Below the pieces are notes generated by a model. The model was not told the origin of the DNA, ran no database searches, and saw only the letters and a list, made by a program, of their open reading frames with translations. Positions 1 to 9,080 of a stretch of DNA of 62,025 nt are shown here, in pieces. The first letter of the stretch is position 1; each line of letters starts with the position of its first letter. Both the position numbers and the translations under genes were made by a program. Source of the DNA: an uncultured Prochlorococcus sp. (GTDB taxonomy: Bacteria > Cyanobacteriota > Cyanobacteriia > PCC-6307 > Cyanobiaceae); the NCBI GenBank assembly GCA_902626435.1, contig CACOFO010000003.1, positions 1 through 62,025 on the forward strand. The letters are read 5' to 3'.

Positions 1-21
1 ATAATAAAATTTTTAAATATC

Positions 22-216
22 ATGTCTTACGAAGCAGGCAGTAAAGAATGTAGACATTTGATTGACGCAAAGGAAAGTCTTTTATCAGCAATGGATGCTT
101 TAAGTAATATAAATTCAACTGATTTAATACAAATTCAAATAAAAGAAATTTACAATAAATTAGAACAAATGCATGATAATAGAAAAAAAATTGAATCAGA
201 TACTAATAAATCATAG
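22..216 (+). CDS. Hypothetical small acidic helical protein (64 aa)
   Basis: I do not recognise this 64-residue ORF. It starts with ATG and is almost wholly helix-forming, rich in Lys, Glu, Asn and Ile, with no membrane span and no signal peptide. The heptad-like spacing of Leu and Ile suggests a short coiled coil. The next gene is convergent and ends 24 bases away. It could be a lineage-specific picocyanobacterial protein; the function is unknown. Confidence 0.5.
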   Translation: MSYEAGSKECRHLIDAKESLLSAMDALSNINSTDLIQIQIKEIYNKLEQMHDNRKKIESDTNKS

Positions 217-239
217 TGTATTCTGAATAATCAGAAGCT

Positions 240-437
240 TCAAAAATGACTTTTTACCTTTGTCGCTCTTTTATCTGATAATAGATCAAGCAAAGCATCA
301 AGTTGTGCATGTAATTCCTTAGCTTCATTTATATCTGGTAATAAATCGTCTTTAATAAGCGTTTGATGCATTTCTCTCAACTCTAACCTTATATACCTAA
401 GGTGAGAACTTACTTCTTCTCTCTTGGTTGCACTCAT
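240..437 (-). CDS. Hypothetical helical protein (65 aa)
   Basis: This 65-residue minus-strand ORF is soluble and strongly helical (RLELREMHQTL, KELHAQLDALLDLL). The amphipathic Leu pattern predicts a two-helix hairpin. It has no Cys, no membrane segment and no recognised motif. Amino-acid use looks natural rather than random, so I think it is a real gene of unknown function. It converges on the 22..216 ORF. Confidence 0.55.
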   Translation of the reverse strand: MSATKREEVSSHLRYIRLELREMHQTLIKDDLLPDINEAKELHAQLDALLDLLSDKRATKVKSHF

Positions 438-569
438 ATTTGCTTCTTTTTCACTACATTATACAATATTATACTTTTATATTTATTAAAGAATCTTGCC
501 TAAAAAAATATTTGAGATTTAAAAACATATCAAAATTTATTAAATTAGTGATGTAGTAAAATAAATTTC

Positions 570-746
570 ATGAAGAAGAAAAAATTTAAAAAATTACAAA
601 ATAAATCAAACTCAAATATTCAACAAGAATTAGGTCAAACAAAAAATTCTGCAAAATTAGTTCTTTTTATATTTGGGATAGGTCCAATAATAGGGATAAC
701 AATATTTTTATACAGTAAAGGATTTTTTAGTTCACCAATTATGTAA
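570..746 (+). CDS. Small basic single-span membrane protein (58 aa)
   Basis: This ORF falls below the track cut-off. It runs from ATG at 570 to TAA at 744 and gives 58 residues: a Lys/Asn/Gln-rich cytosolic part (about residues 1-28), then one hydrophobic span (LVLFIFGIGPIIGITIFLY, about 29-48). The lysine-rich N-terminus fits a cytoplasmic N-terminus. Function is unknown. Confidence 0.6.
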   Translation: MKKKKFKKLQNKSNSNIQQELGQTKNSAKLVLFIFGIGPIIGITIFLYSKGFFSSPIM

Positions 747-803
747 TTCGAAGTATTGAACTCTTAATTTAAAAATTAGTTTTCAAAAAATATATAAAAA
801 TAG

Positions 804-1007
804 TTATTGAAATTTCTTTAATGAAAATATCCTAAATTCAGCGATATTTCTTGCATTCTCTGGATTAGAGACTAAAAAAGGATGGTCAGATAAAAGTTCC
901 AGGACCTTCTCTATCTTTAATCGTGAATCCTCACAATCAATATTTTTCCATTCCTCATCAAATGAAATTGCGAAGCTGTCAGCATTATCATAAACTTTAT
1001 CTTTCAT
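804..1007 (-). CDS. Hypothetical acidic protein (67 aa)
   Basis: A 67-residue minus-strand ORF, soluble, with acidic and aromatic stretches (DEEWKNIDCED) and a C-terminal half that reads as ordinary globular protein. No motif or membrane segment is visible. It stands alone, with over 200 bases of non-coding DNA before the next plus-strand gene. Function unknown. Confidence 0.5.
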   Translation of the reverse strand: MKDKVYDNADSFAISFDEEWKNIDCEDSRLKIEKVLELLSDHPFLVSNPENARNIAEFRIFSLKKFQ

Positions 1008-1235
1008 AATGTTTAGGGTTTAAATTAAAAAATTTTAGAATTTATGCATACTATTAAAGATTAACTAATTTGAAGCACATAAAATATTCTAATAAAAAAG
1101 TAAAGCGGGAATATTCTATGTAAAGGTTTTAGACTTATAAATTAATTCAATATTTAAGATTTCGAATGGAACCATAAATTTCAAATATGATTAGATTTGA
1201 CAGAAGTGTTACAATAACGTCATATATTAAATTTC

Positions 1236-1604
1236 ATGGAAAATAAAGTTAAAAGGATAGGTTATCTCCCAAGAAAAAGGGTACTTGAAATTATTGATGA
1301 AATATCAAAAAGCGAATCTATAAGTAGATCTAAAGTTGTTGGAATATTAGTTGAGGAAGCATTAGATGCAAGAGGAATTGCAAATTTTGGATATAGCAAT
1401 ATTGCCAAATCAAATTCATACAAATCAGATAAATATAACGCGGTCAAAAATGAGAATTTGCATTTAAAGGATTCAGAAGACGAATTTGTTGACGATAGTG
1501 GATATACAGTTTCTTCTCATAAAACATTAGAACGCTCGATATCTTCAGCAGATATCGAATTAGCAAATAAAATTAATATCCTTAAAGAATCTGGATTAAT
1601 ATAA
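1236..1604 (+). CDS. Ribbon-helix-helix-like small protein (122 aa)
   Basis: The N-terminal 45 residues read as a short beta strand (RIGYLPRK) followed by two helices (RVLEIIDEISKSE, SRSKVVGILVEEALDARG). This is the layout of ribbon-helix-helix DNA-binding or antitoxin-type proteins. The rest is Ser/Asn-rich and probably disordered, ending in a short helix. No toxin-like partner lies beside it, so a stand-alone regulator is as likely as an antitoxin. The fold call is by pattern only. Confidence 0.55.
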   Translation: MENKVKRIGYLPRKRVLEIIDEISKSESISRSKVVGILVEEALDARGIANFGYSNIAKSNSYKSDKYNAVKNENLHLKDSEDEFVDDSGYTVSSHKTLERSISSADIELANKINILKESGLI

Positions 1605-1734
1605 CTCCCATTGATTATTTATTTAATTTATTAATGCATAACATTCGATAATTGTTTATTCTTAGTCAAGAATAATATTCTTTTTAAAAAATTCGAATAT
1701 TAAATTCTTTCTAATATTAATTTTGTAATTAAAA

Positions 1735-3054
1735 ATGAAAGATATTAAATGTCCTTCATGCGGCAAAACTTTCCAAATTGATCCTCATAGATTTGAAGAT
1801 ATACTTCTTCAAATAAAAGACGAGGAATTTAATAAACAAATAAAAGAAAGACTTCTCTTAGCAGAGGAAGATAATAAAAAAGCTTTGGAAATTTTAAAGC
1901 GTGAATTAAAAATACAGTTAATAGAGCAAAATCGAATCAAAGAGTCTGAGATACAAGCTCTTGAATCTAAATTAAATATCGCTGAAGAAAAGAAAACAAA
2001 TGCCCTAAATGATTTAAAAAATCAAGCAACAAATAAAATTAATTCTCTTAATAATGAATTAAATAAGTTAAAGAATGAAATCAAAAACCAGTCATTGATT
2101 TCAGAATTATCTTTAAAAAACAAAGTCAATGAAGCTGTTATTAATTTAGAGAAAGAAAACACATCATTAATAAATTCGATTGAAAAGATGAAACTTGAAC
2201 AATCAATTAATGAAAAATTAATTGAAGAAAAGTTTAAAAGCAAAATTAGTGAAAGGGACTTGACTATTCAGGAGCTAAGAGAAATGAAATCTAGATTATC
2301 TACAAAGATGGTTGGCGAAACCTTAGAAATCCATTGCGAAAACCAATTTAATCTTAATCGCGCCTCTGCATTTAAAAACTCTTATTTTGAGAAGGATAAT
2401 GATGTTACTTCTGGAAGTAAGGGAGACTATATATTTAGAGAATTTGATGAAAATAATACTGAAATCGTATCCATCATGTTTGAGATGAAGAACGAAAGTT
2501 TTAATGGAAATAATAAAAGAAAAAACGAAGATTTCTTAAAAGAATTAGATAAAGATAGAAGACAGAAATCTTGTGAGTACGCAGTACTCGTATCTCTTCT
2601 GGAACCAGATAGTGAATTATATAATGCAGGGATAGTTGATGTCTCTCATAGATTTCCAAAGATGTATGTAATAAGACCACAATTCTTTTTGCCAATTATT
2701 TCTTTACTAAGAAATGCTTCTTTGGAAACTCTAAAATACAAATCTCAAATTGATTTAATGAGACGCGAGAACTACGACATAACTAATTTTGAAAGTACCC
2801 TTGAGCAATTTAAGAATGCAGTTGGCAAAAATGTATCACTAGCCCAAGATAGATTTAATGATGCAATTACAGAAATTGATAAATCGATAGTCCATCTACA
2901 AAAAACTAGGGAGGCTTTAATTCTTTCAAAAAAACATTTGTTATCTGCTGATAGCAAATCCCAAGATTTAACAGTTAAGAAATTAACTAGAAATAACCCA
3001 ACTATGAAAAAAAAGTTTAATGAATTAAACAATTTAGAAGATGAAGTTGCTTAA
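1735..3054 (+). CDS. DUF2130-type coiled-coil protein with PD-(D/E)XK-like core
   Basis: This 439-residue protein has an N-terminal zinc-ribbon half site (CPSCGK, residues 5-10), then a long charged coiled coil (about 30-190). A globular domain at about 195-330 carries GDYIF and FEMKNE, the D...ExK arrangement of PD-(D/E)XK nucleases. A C-terminal helical region follows. This matches the DUF2130/COG4487 family, for which a nuclease fold has been predicted but the function is not established. It lies about 0.9 kb upstream of the ligase cassette on the same strand, with two small genes between. A role in DNA processing is an inference from fold and position. Confidence 0.75.
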   Translation: MKDIKCPSCGKTFQIDPHRFEDILLQIKDEEFNKQIKERLLLAEEDNKKALEILKRELKIQLIEQNRIKESEIQALESKLNIAEEKKTNALNDLKNQATNKINSLNNELNKLKNEIKNQSLISELSLKNKVNEAVINLEKENTSLINSIEKMKLEQSINEKLIEEKFKSKISERDLTIQELREMKSRLSTKMVGETLEIHCENQFNLNRASAFKNSYFEKDNDVTSGSKGDYIFREFDENNTEIVSIMFEMKNESFNGNNKRKNEDFLKELDKDRRQKSCEYAVLVSLLEPDSELYNAGIVDVSHRFPKMYVIRPQFFLPIISLLRNASLETLKYKSQIDLMRRENYDITNFESTLEQFKNAVGKNVSLAQDRFNDAITEIDKSIVHLQKTREALILSKKHLLSADSKSQDLTVKKLTRNNPTMKKKFNELNNLEDEVA

Positions 3055-3155
3055 TTTTTAAAAAATTTAAAATTAATAATAGTTAAAGATTCATTTAATT
3101 ACTAATTTATAAATATACTATTAATAATAAATTAAAAAAGAAAACTATAATTTCC

Positions 3156-3434
3156 ATGACCACCCCGATTTATACTATTGCTAAAGATCTTAATGTCGAA
3201 AGTAATAGAATATTATTAGCCTGCAAGAAACTAGGGATCAATGCAAAAGGCGCTACGAAAAGATTAAATAAAGAAGAATTAGAGAAAATTAAAAGTTATT
3301 TTGAAACTGGTAAAAACGTTTCAGATGAGATAGTTAATCTAAATAATAAAGTAAAAGTAAAAAACAGTTCAGGAAAAATTGAAGAAAAAGTAAAAATTAA
3401 CTATTTTAAAAACAGACTTATTCGTAAATCTTAA
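3156..3434 (+). CDS. Stand-alone IF2_N-like domain protein (92 aa)
   Basis: Residues 4-50 (PIYTIAKDLNVESNRILLACKK and the following helix) closely resemble the small N-terminal domain repeated in translation initiation factor IF-2. There it forms a helical bundle, often Lys/Gly rich. Here it stands alone, followed by a lysine-rich tail. It is far too short to be IF-2 and carries no GTPase motifs. A role in RNA, DNA or ribosome binding is plausible; the function is unknown. Confidence 0.6.
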   Translation: MTTPIYTIAKDLNVESNRILLACKKLGINAKGATKRLNKEELEKIKSYFETGKNVSDEIVNLNNKVKVKNSSGKIEEKVKINYFKNRLIRKS

Positions 3435-3518
3435 ATAAAACTAATTTTTTATTATAACTCAACAGAAAAAACCACAGCAGAAAAAGATAATGATTTAAGA
3501 TGGGTAAAAATACTTAAA

Positions 3519-3932
3519 ATGAAAATAAACAAAATTTTAAATTCCTTAGAAAAATCATGGGAACGAGATGAAATTCTTATCAAAATAAAGAATGGTTTGA
3601 GTACAGATGAGATAGTTAGTGAATTTCTCGAAAAAAACGAAGTGCAAATTAAAAAATTAAATACACTTTTAAGACCCGAAGATATTGATTTATTAAATCA
3701 AGTTGAACAACTATCAACTTGCGAAGCTAAATTACTAAATAATATAAATAATTTAAATTACTCAAAAAATATGGGTAATATTCCCAAAATAAATGAGAAA
3801 AAAATCTCTTTATCTAATAATATTCCAACTAATAGTATTAGTTTGTTAATGATAAACTGGAGCAACAAATTTGTTATTATTGCTTTACTAATGATTTCAG
3901 CTATAGCTTTATCAAAACAAGCATGGGCATAA
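3519..3932 (+). CDS. Hypothetical C-terminally anchored protein (137 aa)
   Basis: The first 70 residues are charged and helical (SWERDEILIKIKNGLSTDEIVSEFL). An Asn/Ser/Lys-rich linker follows, and a single hydrophobic span near the C-terminus (FVIIALLMISAIALS, about 117-131) would make it a tail-anchored protein. It ends 34 bases before the ligase-cassette exonuclease on the same strand, so it may be co-transcribed with it. I do not recognise the family. Confidence 0.55.
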   Translation: MKINKILNSLEKSWERDEILIKIKNGLSTDEIVSEFLEKNEVQIKKLNTLLRPEDIDLLNQVEQLSTCEAKLLNNINNLNYSKNMGNIPKINEKKISLSNNIPTNSISLLMINWSNKFVIIALLMISAIALSKQAWA

Positions 3933-3966
3933 TTAGCTAAATTAACTTCATTTAAGAGATGGAGTT

Positions 3967-4950
3967 TTGAAAACTAAACAAGAAGATTTAATTAGATATA
4001 AAGATGGAAATCTTTATTGTGAGCTCGCGGATATTTGGATTGATCCAAGGACGCCAGTAAAAAGAGCATTAATAACTCATGCTCATTTTGATCACTTTAC
4101 ATTTGGCTGCGAAGAATACTTTTCTACAAAAGAGACAGCGATACTTCTTAAAGAAAGAGTGGGAGAAAATATCAAAATTAAGACTTTTGATTATGGAGAT
4201 GGATTTAAGATAAATGGCATCAATATTTCTTTTCATCCTTCTGGTCATATTCTTGGATCCAGTCAAATAAGATTTATTTTTGCTGAAGAAAAATGGTTAA
4301 TTTCAGGTGACTTTAAGCTTCAAGAAGATGAGACATGCAAACAATATGAAATAGTAAAAACTGATTATTTAATAAGCGAATGTACTTTTGGTTTACCAAT
4401 ATTCAAGTGGGATGAGACAACTAAAATAGCAAATGATATTTCTAGATGGATAACTAATTCACCAGAAAAAACTTCTTTACTTTTCTGCTATTCACTTGGA
4501 AAAGCCCAGAGATTGTTAAACGAAATTAGTCAAACAAATTTTAAAGGTGATATTTATTCCCATGGCAGTATTTATAAAATGAACAATTGTTATAAGAAAC
4601 TTGGAATTAATATTAAAGATACTATAAAAATCGAAAATAAAAAAAAGATTGATGAACTTAAAGGAAGTCTAATATTATTACCGCCATCTTTAAGTAAGGA
4701 ATCCTATCTAAAAAATTTTAAAAATATTCAAACAGCTTTTGCTAGTGGATGGATGTCAATAAGAGCTCTAAGAAAAAGATCAGGATATGACAAAGGATTT
4801 GCAATCTCTGATCATGCAGATTGGGATGGGATTTTGGAAGTGGTAAAAAAGTCTGAAGCAAAAAATATATTTTTTCATCATGGCGATAGTGAAGCCTTAA
4901 GTAAATATTTAGTTGAAAAGGAATCAATAAATGTTCTTTTTTTTCAGTAA
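3967..4950 (+). CDS. Ligase-associated DNA exonuclease (metallo-beta-lactamase/beta-CASP-like)
   Basis: This 327-residue protein has the metallo-beta-lactamase metal site THAHFDHFTFG (HxHxDH, about residues 38-48), a second conserved region HPSGHILGS, and the GDFK step. C-terminal motifs ISDHADW and FFHHGD fit the SNM1/Pso2-like exonucleases found next to bacterial ATP-dependent ligases. The start is TTG, preceded by GAGATGGAG, which serves as a ribosome-binding site. It is the first gene of a tight four-gene repair cassette, with 6 bases before the ligase. Processing of damaged DNA ends before ligation is the likely role, by family. Confidence 0.88.
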   Translation: MKTKQEDLIRYKDGNLYCELADIWIDPRTPVKRALITHAHFDHFTFGCEEYFSTKETAILLKERVGENIKIKTFDYGDGFKINGINISFHPSGHILGSSQIRFIFAEEKWLISGDFKLQEDETCKQYEIVKTDYLISECTFGLPIFKWDETTKIANDISRWITNSPEKTSLLFCYSLGKAQRLLNEISQTNFKGDIYSHGSIYKMNNCYKKLGINIKDTIKIENKKKIDELKGSLILLPPSLSKESYLKNFKNIQTAFASGWMSIRALRKRSGYDKGFAISDHADWDGILEVVKKSEAKNIFFHHGDSEALSKYLVEKESINVLFFQ

Positions 4951-4956
4951 ATAAAT

Positions 4957-6597
4957 ATGAGCTTAAAAAATTTTTCAGAATTATTTGTAGATTTAGATTC
5001 AAGTAACAGTACAAATAATAAAATTGAAGTTTTAAAGAATTATTTTTTATCTAATAAAGCAATAGATAATTCCTGGACAATATCTTTACTAACTGGAAAA
5101 AGTAATAAGAGATTTATTAGTGGAAGATATTTAAAAAATCTTTTTTCTCAAATATATGAATATCCTCAATGGTTAATTGATACATGTTATTTAAAAGTTG
5201 GTGATTCTGCTGAGGTAATAACTTTATTACTTAAAAATAAAAGTACTTCCAGAAATAAGAAATTATCAAATATAAGTCTCAATGAATTATTAAGCAAAAT
5301 AATACCTGATTTATCAAAACTTAATGATGAGGAGAAAATTTTTGAAATTAAAAATATTTGGGAAACATTACCGGAAGATAACCATCTGATTTTCAATAAA
5401 GTTCTTACAGGAACATTTAGAGTAGGTGTCTCTATAGGATTAATCACAAAATCAATATCAAAACTAACTAGTATTGATGAAGAGATTATTTCCCATAGAT
5501 TGATGGGGAATTTTGAACCTTCAATTGATTCATATGAATTTTTAATTAATAAGAATATCAATCCTGAAGAATTGAATTCAAAACCATTTCCTTTTCTTCT
5601 TGCAAATACCTTTGAAGATAAAATATTCAAACATTCAATAAATGATTTTCAATTTGAATGGAAATATGACGGTATCAGGATTCAATTAATTAAAAGATCA
5701 GGGAATTGTTCTTTGTGGACAAGAGGGCAAGAATTAGTAAATGAATCTTTCCCAGAATTAGTTCAGAGAATGTCTTATATAAAAGATGATTTTGTTCTTG
5801 ATGGGGAATTATTAGTTTGGAATTATAAAGAACAAATTGCCTTTGATTTTCCTTTTCTTCAAAAAAGAATAAATAGAAAATCTCCTCCTAGATCAATCCA
5901 AATAAAATATCCAATTATTTTTATTGCTTATGATCTTTTAGAGATTAATGGAAGAGATATAAGACAAATTAAATTAGAAAATAGGAGAATTGAGTTAGAA
6001 AAATATTTTTCAAAATGGTCAAATAAAACTGAGAATAATATCACTGATATTTTCAGAATATGCGATTTAATCTATCCTAATGATTGGACTGATGCTTTAA
6101 CTTTTAAAGAAAAATCTCGAGAAAATAATACTGAAGGATTAATAATTAAGAACAAAAATTCTCCATACACATCTGGGAGAAAAAAAGGTATTTGGTGGAA
6201 ATATAAAGTTGATCCCATGCAATTGGATGCTGTTCTTATTTACGCTAAAGGTGGAAGTGGTAGAAGAGCTGGTCTTTATACGGATTACAGTTTTGCATTA
6301 TGGAAAGACCAGCAATTAATTAAATTTGCAAGTGCATATTCTGGTTTAACGAATACTGAGATTAAAGAGCTAGATAAATGGATAAGGAAAAATACAATAG
6401 AAAAATTCGGCCCTGTTAGATCATTGAAACCAGAAATGGTATTCGAAATATCTTTTGAGAAAATACAAATTTCAAAACGTCATAAGTCAGGAATAGCAGT
6501 AAGATTTCCAAGAATAACAAAATGGAGAAAAGATAAAAAAATCAAAGATGCGGATAGCCTAGAGAATGCTTATGAACTTATGAAAAAAATATCATGA
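4957..6597 (+). CDS. ATP-dependent DNA ligase (LigB/LigC-like, cassette type)
   Basis: A full-length 546-residue ligase. Residues 1-200 form the N-terminal DNA-binding helical domain. The adenylation domain carries the nucleotidyl-transfer lysine in EWKYDGIRIQ (Lys about 236), then LDGELLVW and EGLIIKNKNSPY. The OB domain starts near KYKVDPMQLDAVL. The 4-base overlap of its stop with the next start (ATGA) suggests translational coupling to the Lhr-like helicase. With the exonuclease and PdeM genes it forms the ligase-associated damage-response set known in many bacteria. The housekeeping NAD-dependent ligase would be elsewhere in the genome. Confidence 0.92.
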   Translation: MSLKNFSELFVDLDSSNSTNNKIEVLKNYFLSNKAIDNSWTISLLTGKSNKRFISGRYLKNLFSQIYEYPQWLIDTCYLKVGDSAEVITLLLKNKSTSRNKKLSNISLNELLSKIIPDLSKLNDEEKIFEIKNIWETLPEDNHLIFNKVLTGTFRVGVSIGLITKSISKLTSIDEEIISHRLMGNFEPSIDSYEFLINKNINPEELNSKPFPFLLANTFEDKIFKHSINDFQFEWKYDGIRIQLIKRSGNCSLWTRGQELVNESFPELVQRMSYIKDDFVLDGELLVWNYKEQIAFDFPFLQKRINRKSPPRSIQIKYPIIFIAYDLLEINGRDIRQIKLENRRIELEKYFSKWSNKTENNITDIFRICDLIYPNDWTDALTFKEKSRENNTEGLIIKNKNSPYTSGRKKGIWWKYKVDPMQLDAVLIYAKGGSGRRAGLYTDYSFALWKDQQLIKFASAYSGLTNTEIKELDKWIRKNTIEKFGPVRSLKPEMVFEISFEKIQISKRHKSGIAVRFPRITKWRKDKKIKDADSLENAYELMKKIS

Positions 6598-9080
6598 AAA
6601 ATATTAAGCAAAATATTAAGCAAAAAAATTTAATTTCTAAAATTAAACAGTTTTTCTTCACAAATGGATGGGAGCCATTACCCTACCAGATCGAATCTTG
6701 GGAAGCATTTTTAAATGGAAAAAATGGAATAATACAAGTCCCTACTGGATGCGGCAAAACTTATGCTGCATTAATGGGACCTCTTTCACAGATAGAAGAT
6801 CCAAAAAATAATAAAAGTGTGAAAATATTATTAATAACTCCTTTAAAAGCACTAAGTAGAGATCTAAAAAATTCTATACAATTAGCAGCTTTACATTTTA
6901 ATAAAGAAATCACTGTTGAAATTAGGAATGGGGATACCACCTCGTATGAAAAGAAAAAGCAATTAACTAAACCACCTAATATTCTTATAACCACTCCAGA
7001 GTCTCTATCTCTTTTACTTTCTAATAAAGCCTCTAATATTCTCTTTAAGGAGTTGTCATCAATAATTATTGATGAATGGCATGAATTAATGGGTAGTAAA
7101 AGGGGTAACCAGTGTGAGTTATCTTTAAGTTGGCTAAGAGGTAATATAAAAAATTTACAAATATGGGCTATGTCTGCAACTATAGGAAATATTGAAGAAG
7201 CGGCTAGAGCAATAGTTGGTATGAGCGCTATAAAGCCCAAAATAATTAGTACAAATATTCAAAAAGAGATCGAAATTATAAGTGTTTTACCGGAGAAGGA
7301 AACTACTTTTCCATGGAGTGGACATCTTGGAATTAGAAGTCATTCTTCGCTTATAAAAATACTAGATAAAAATAAAAGCACTTTATTATTCACCAATACA
7401 AGAAATCAATCTGAAAGATGGTATCAATGTCTTAAATTTTTTTACCCAGAGATGGAAGACAAAGTAGCAATTCATCACGGCTCACTCGATAAAGAAGATA
7501 GAAAAAGAGTTGAAGAAGGAGTTAAAGACGGATTAATAAAATGGGTAGTCTGCACCAGCTCATTAGATTTAGGGGTTGATTTCCAACCGGTAGATCAAAT
7601 AGTTCAAATTGGTAGTGCAAAGAATTTAGCTAGACTTATTCAAAGAGCCGGAAGAAGTGCTCATAGACCAGGAGGAAAATCAAAAATAATTTTTATGCCT
7701 ACCAATTCTCTAGAATTATTAGAGATTAGTGCAATGAGAAGAATAATAAAAAGTGGTATATCTGAAGAAATTAGACTGCCTGAATTATCTTATGATGTGC
7801 TTCTTCAACATCTAATAAGCTTAGCATGCGGGAATGGTTTTGATCCGACAATTGAGAAGGAAAGAATTAAAAATTGCTGGAGTTATAGAAATTTAAAAGA
7901 TCAAGACTGGAATTGGTGTCTTGACTTTTTAGAATATGGAGGAAAATGTCTTAAAGCATACCCAAAATATAAAAAGATAGTTAAAAAAGAATCACAAAAT
8001 AATAATGAGAACTTTAAATATTTTGTAGAAGACAAATCTTTAATAAGAATGCATAAGTTCAATATTGGGACAATTACAAGTGACAAATTTGTAAATGTTA
8101 AATATATGAAAGGCAAATCCTTAGGTAATTTAGAAGAGAATTTTGCTTCAAAATTAAATCCTGGAGATACCTTTTACTTTGCAGGTAAAATGCTTCAATT
8201 TGTAAGAATCCGAGATATGGTTTTATACGTTAAAAAATCAACAAAAAAAAGTTCACTCATTCCTGCATGGGTTGGAGGTCAAATGGCAATTTCTGATCTG
8301 CTTTGTGAATGTTTGAGAAAAGAAATAGATATATGCAATGAATTAGAAAAATATGATTACTTAAATCCTGAACTAAATTCTTTACGTCCAATATTTTTGA
8401 AACAAAAGATTCTTTCAAATATTCCAAAGAAAGATGAATTCCTTATAGAAATATATAAAACTAAGGATTTATCAAATCTTTTTGTTTTTACACTTGATGG
8501 CAAATTTGTAAATGAAGGAATTGCATTTCTATGGGCCTTAAGATTGGCAAAATTAAAACAATCTACATTTAGTATTACTGCTAACGATTTTGGATTCTGC
8601 CTAACAACCTCAGAAGATTATGATTTCTCCATAATAAAAAAAGACGCTGATTACTTTTTGGATAACAAAAAATTAGAAGAGGATCTAGAAAATGCAATTA
8701 ATTTTTCAGAATTAACAAAACGTAGATTCAAAAATATTGCCCAAATAAGTGGACTAGTAAATCAAAATAATCCAACCAAAACGAAAACTTCTTCTCAACT
8801 TCAAATAAGTTCAAGTCTTTTCTACGATGTTTTCACTAAATATGAAGAGGGCCATCTTTTAATAAAACAATCGCATAAAGAAGTAAAAGAATATCAATTA
8901 GAAAATAAAAGAATATCTAGATCATTAGAAAGATTAAAAAATTTAAAAATGCTACTTAATGAGATAAAAACTCCAACTCCTTTTGCTTTCCCTTTATTAG
9001 TTGAGAGACTTAAAAATACCTTAAGCAATGAACCAATTGAAAAAAGAGTAGAAAAACTTATAAAAAAATATAGTGATTAA
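6594..9080 (+). CDS. lhr: Ligase-associated DEXH-box helicase (Lhr-like)
   Basis: An 828-residue superfamily-2 helicase. Visible motifs are Walker A VPTGCGKT (about residue 48), DEWH in IIDEWHELMG, SAT in MSATIG, and motif VI in QRAGRSAHRPGG. The region after residue 400 is the Lhr-specific winged-helix and C-terminal part. Family members unwind DNA/RNA hybrids and duplex DNA; the cassette forms probably act in repair. It overlaps the ligase by 4 bases, and the PdeM ORF begins directly after its stop. The length is shorter than E. coli Lhr (about 1,500) but normal for the ligase-associated branch. Confidence 0.92.
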   Translation: MKNIKQNIKQKNLISKIKQFFFTNGWEPLPYQIESWEAFLNGKNGIIQVPTGCGKTYAALMGPLSQIEDPKNNKSVKILLITPLKALSRDLKNSIQLAALHFNKEITVEIRNGDTTSYEKKKQLTKPPNILITTPESLSLLLSNKASNILFKELSSIIIDEWHELMGSKRGNQCELSLSWLRGNIKNLQIWAMSATIGNIEEAARAIVGMSAIKPKIISTNIQKEIEIISVLPEKETTFPWSGHLGIRSHSSLIKILDKNKSTLLFTNTRNQSERWYQCLKFFYPEMEDKVAIHHGSLDKEDRKRVEEGVKDGLIKWVVCTSSLDLGVDFQPVDQIVQIGSAKNLARLIQRAGRSAHRPGGKSKIIFMPTNSLELLEISAMRRIIKSGISEEIRLPELSYDVLLQHLISLACGNGFDPTIEKERIKNCWSYRNLKDQDWNWCLDFLEYGGKCLKAYPKYKKIVKKESQNNNENFKYFVEDKSLIRMHKFNIGTITSDKFVNVKYMKGKSLGNLEENFASKLNPGDTFYFAGKMLQFVRIRDMVLYVKKSTKKSSLIPAWVGGQMAISDLLCECLRKEIDICNELEKYDYLNPELNSLRPIFLKQKILSNIPKKDEFLIEIYKTKDLSNLFVFTLDGKFVNEGIAFLWALRLAKLKQSTFSITANDFGFCLTTSEDYDFSIIKKDADYFLDNKKLEEDLENAINFSELTKRRFKNIAQISGLVNQNNPTKTKTSSQLQISSSLFYDVFTKYEEGHLLIKQSHKEVKEYQLENKRISRSLERLKNLKMLLNEIKTPTPFAFPLLVERLKNTLSNEPIEKRVEKLIKKYSD

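Noticed and set aside
5187-5630. 147-aa minus-strand ORF inside the ligase
   Set aside because: A shadow frame opposite the well-supported ATP-dependent ligase; low-complexity Ser/Leu/Ile composition.
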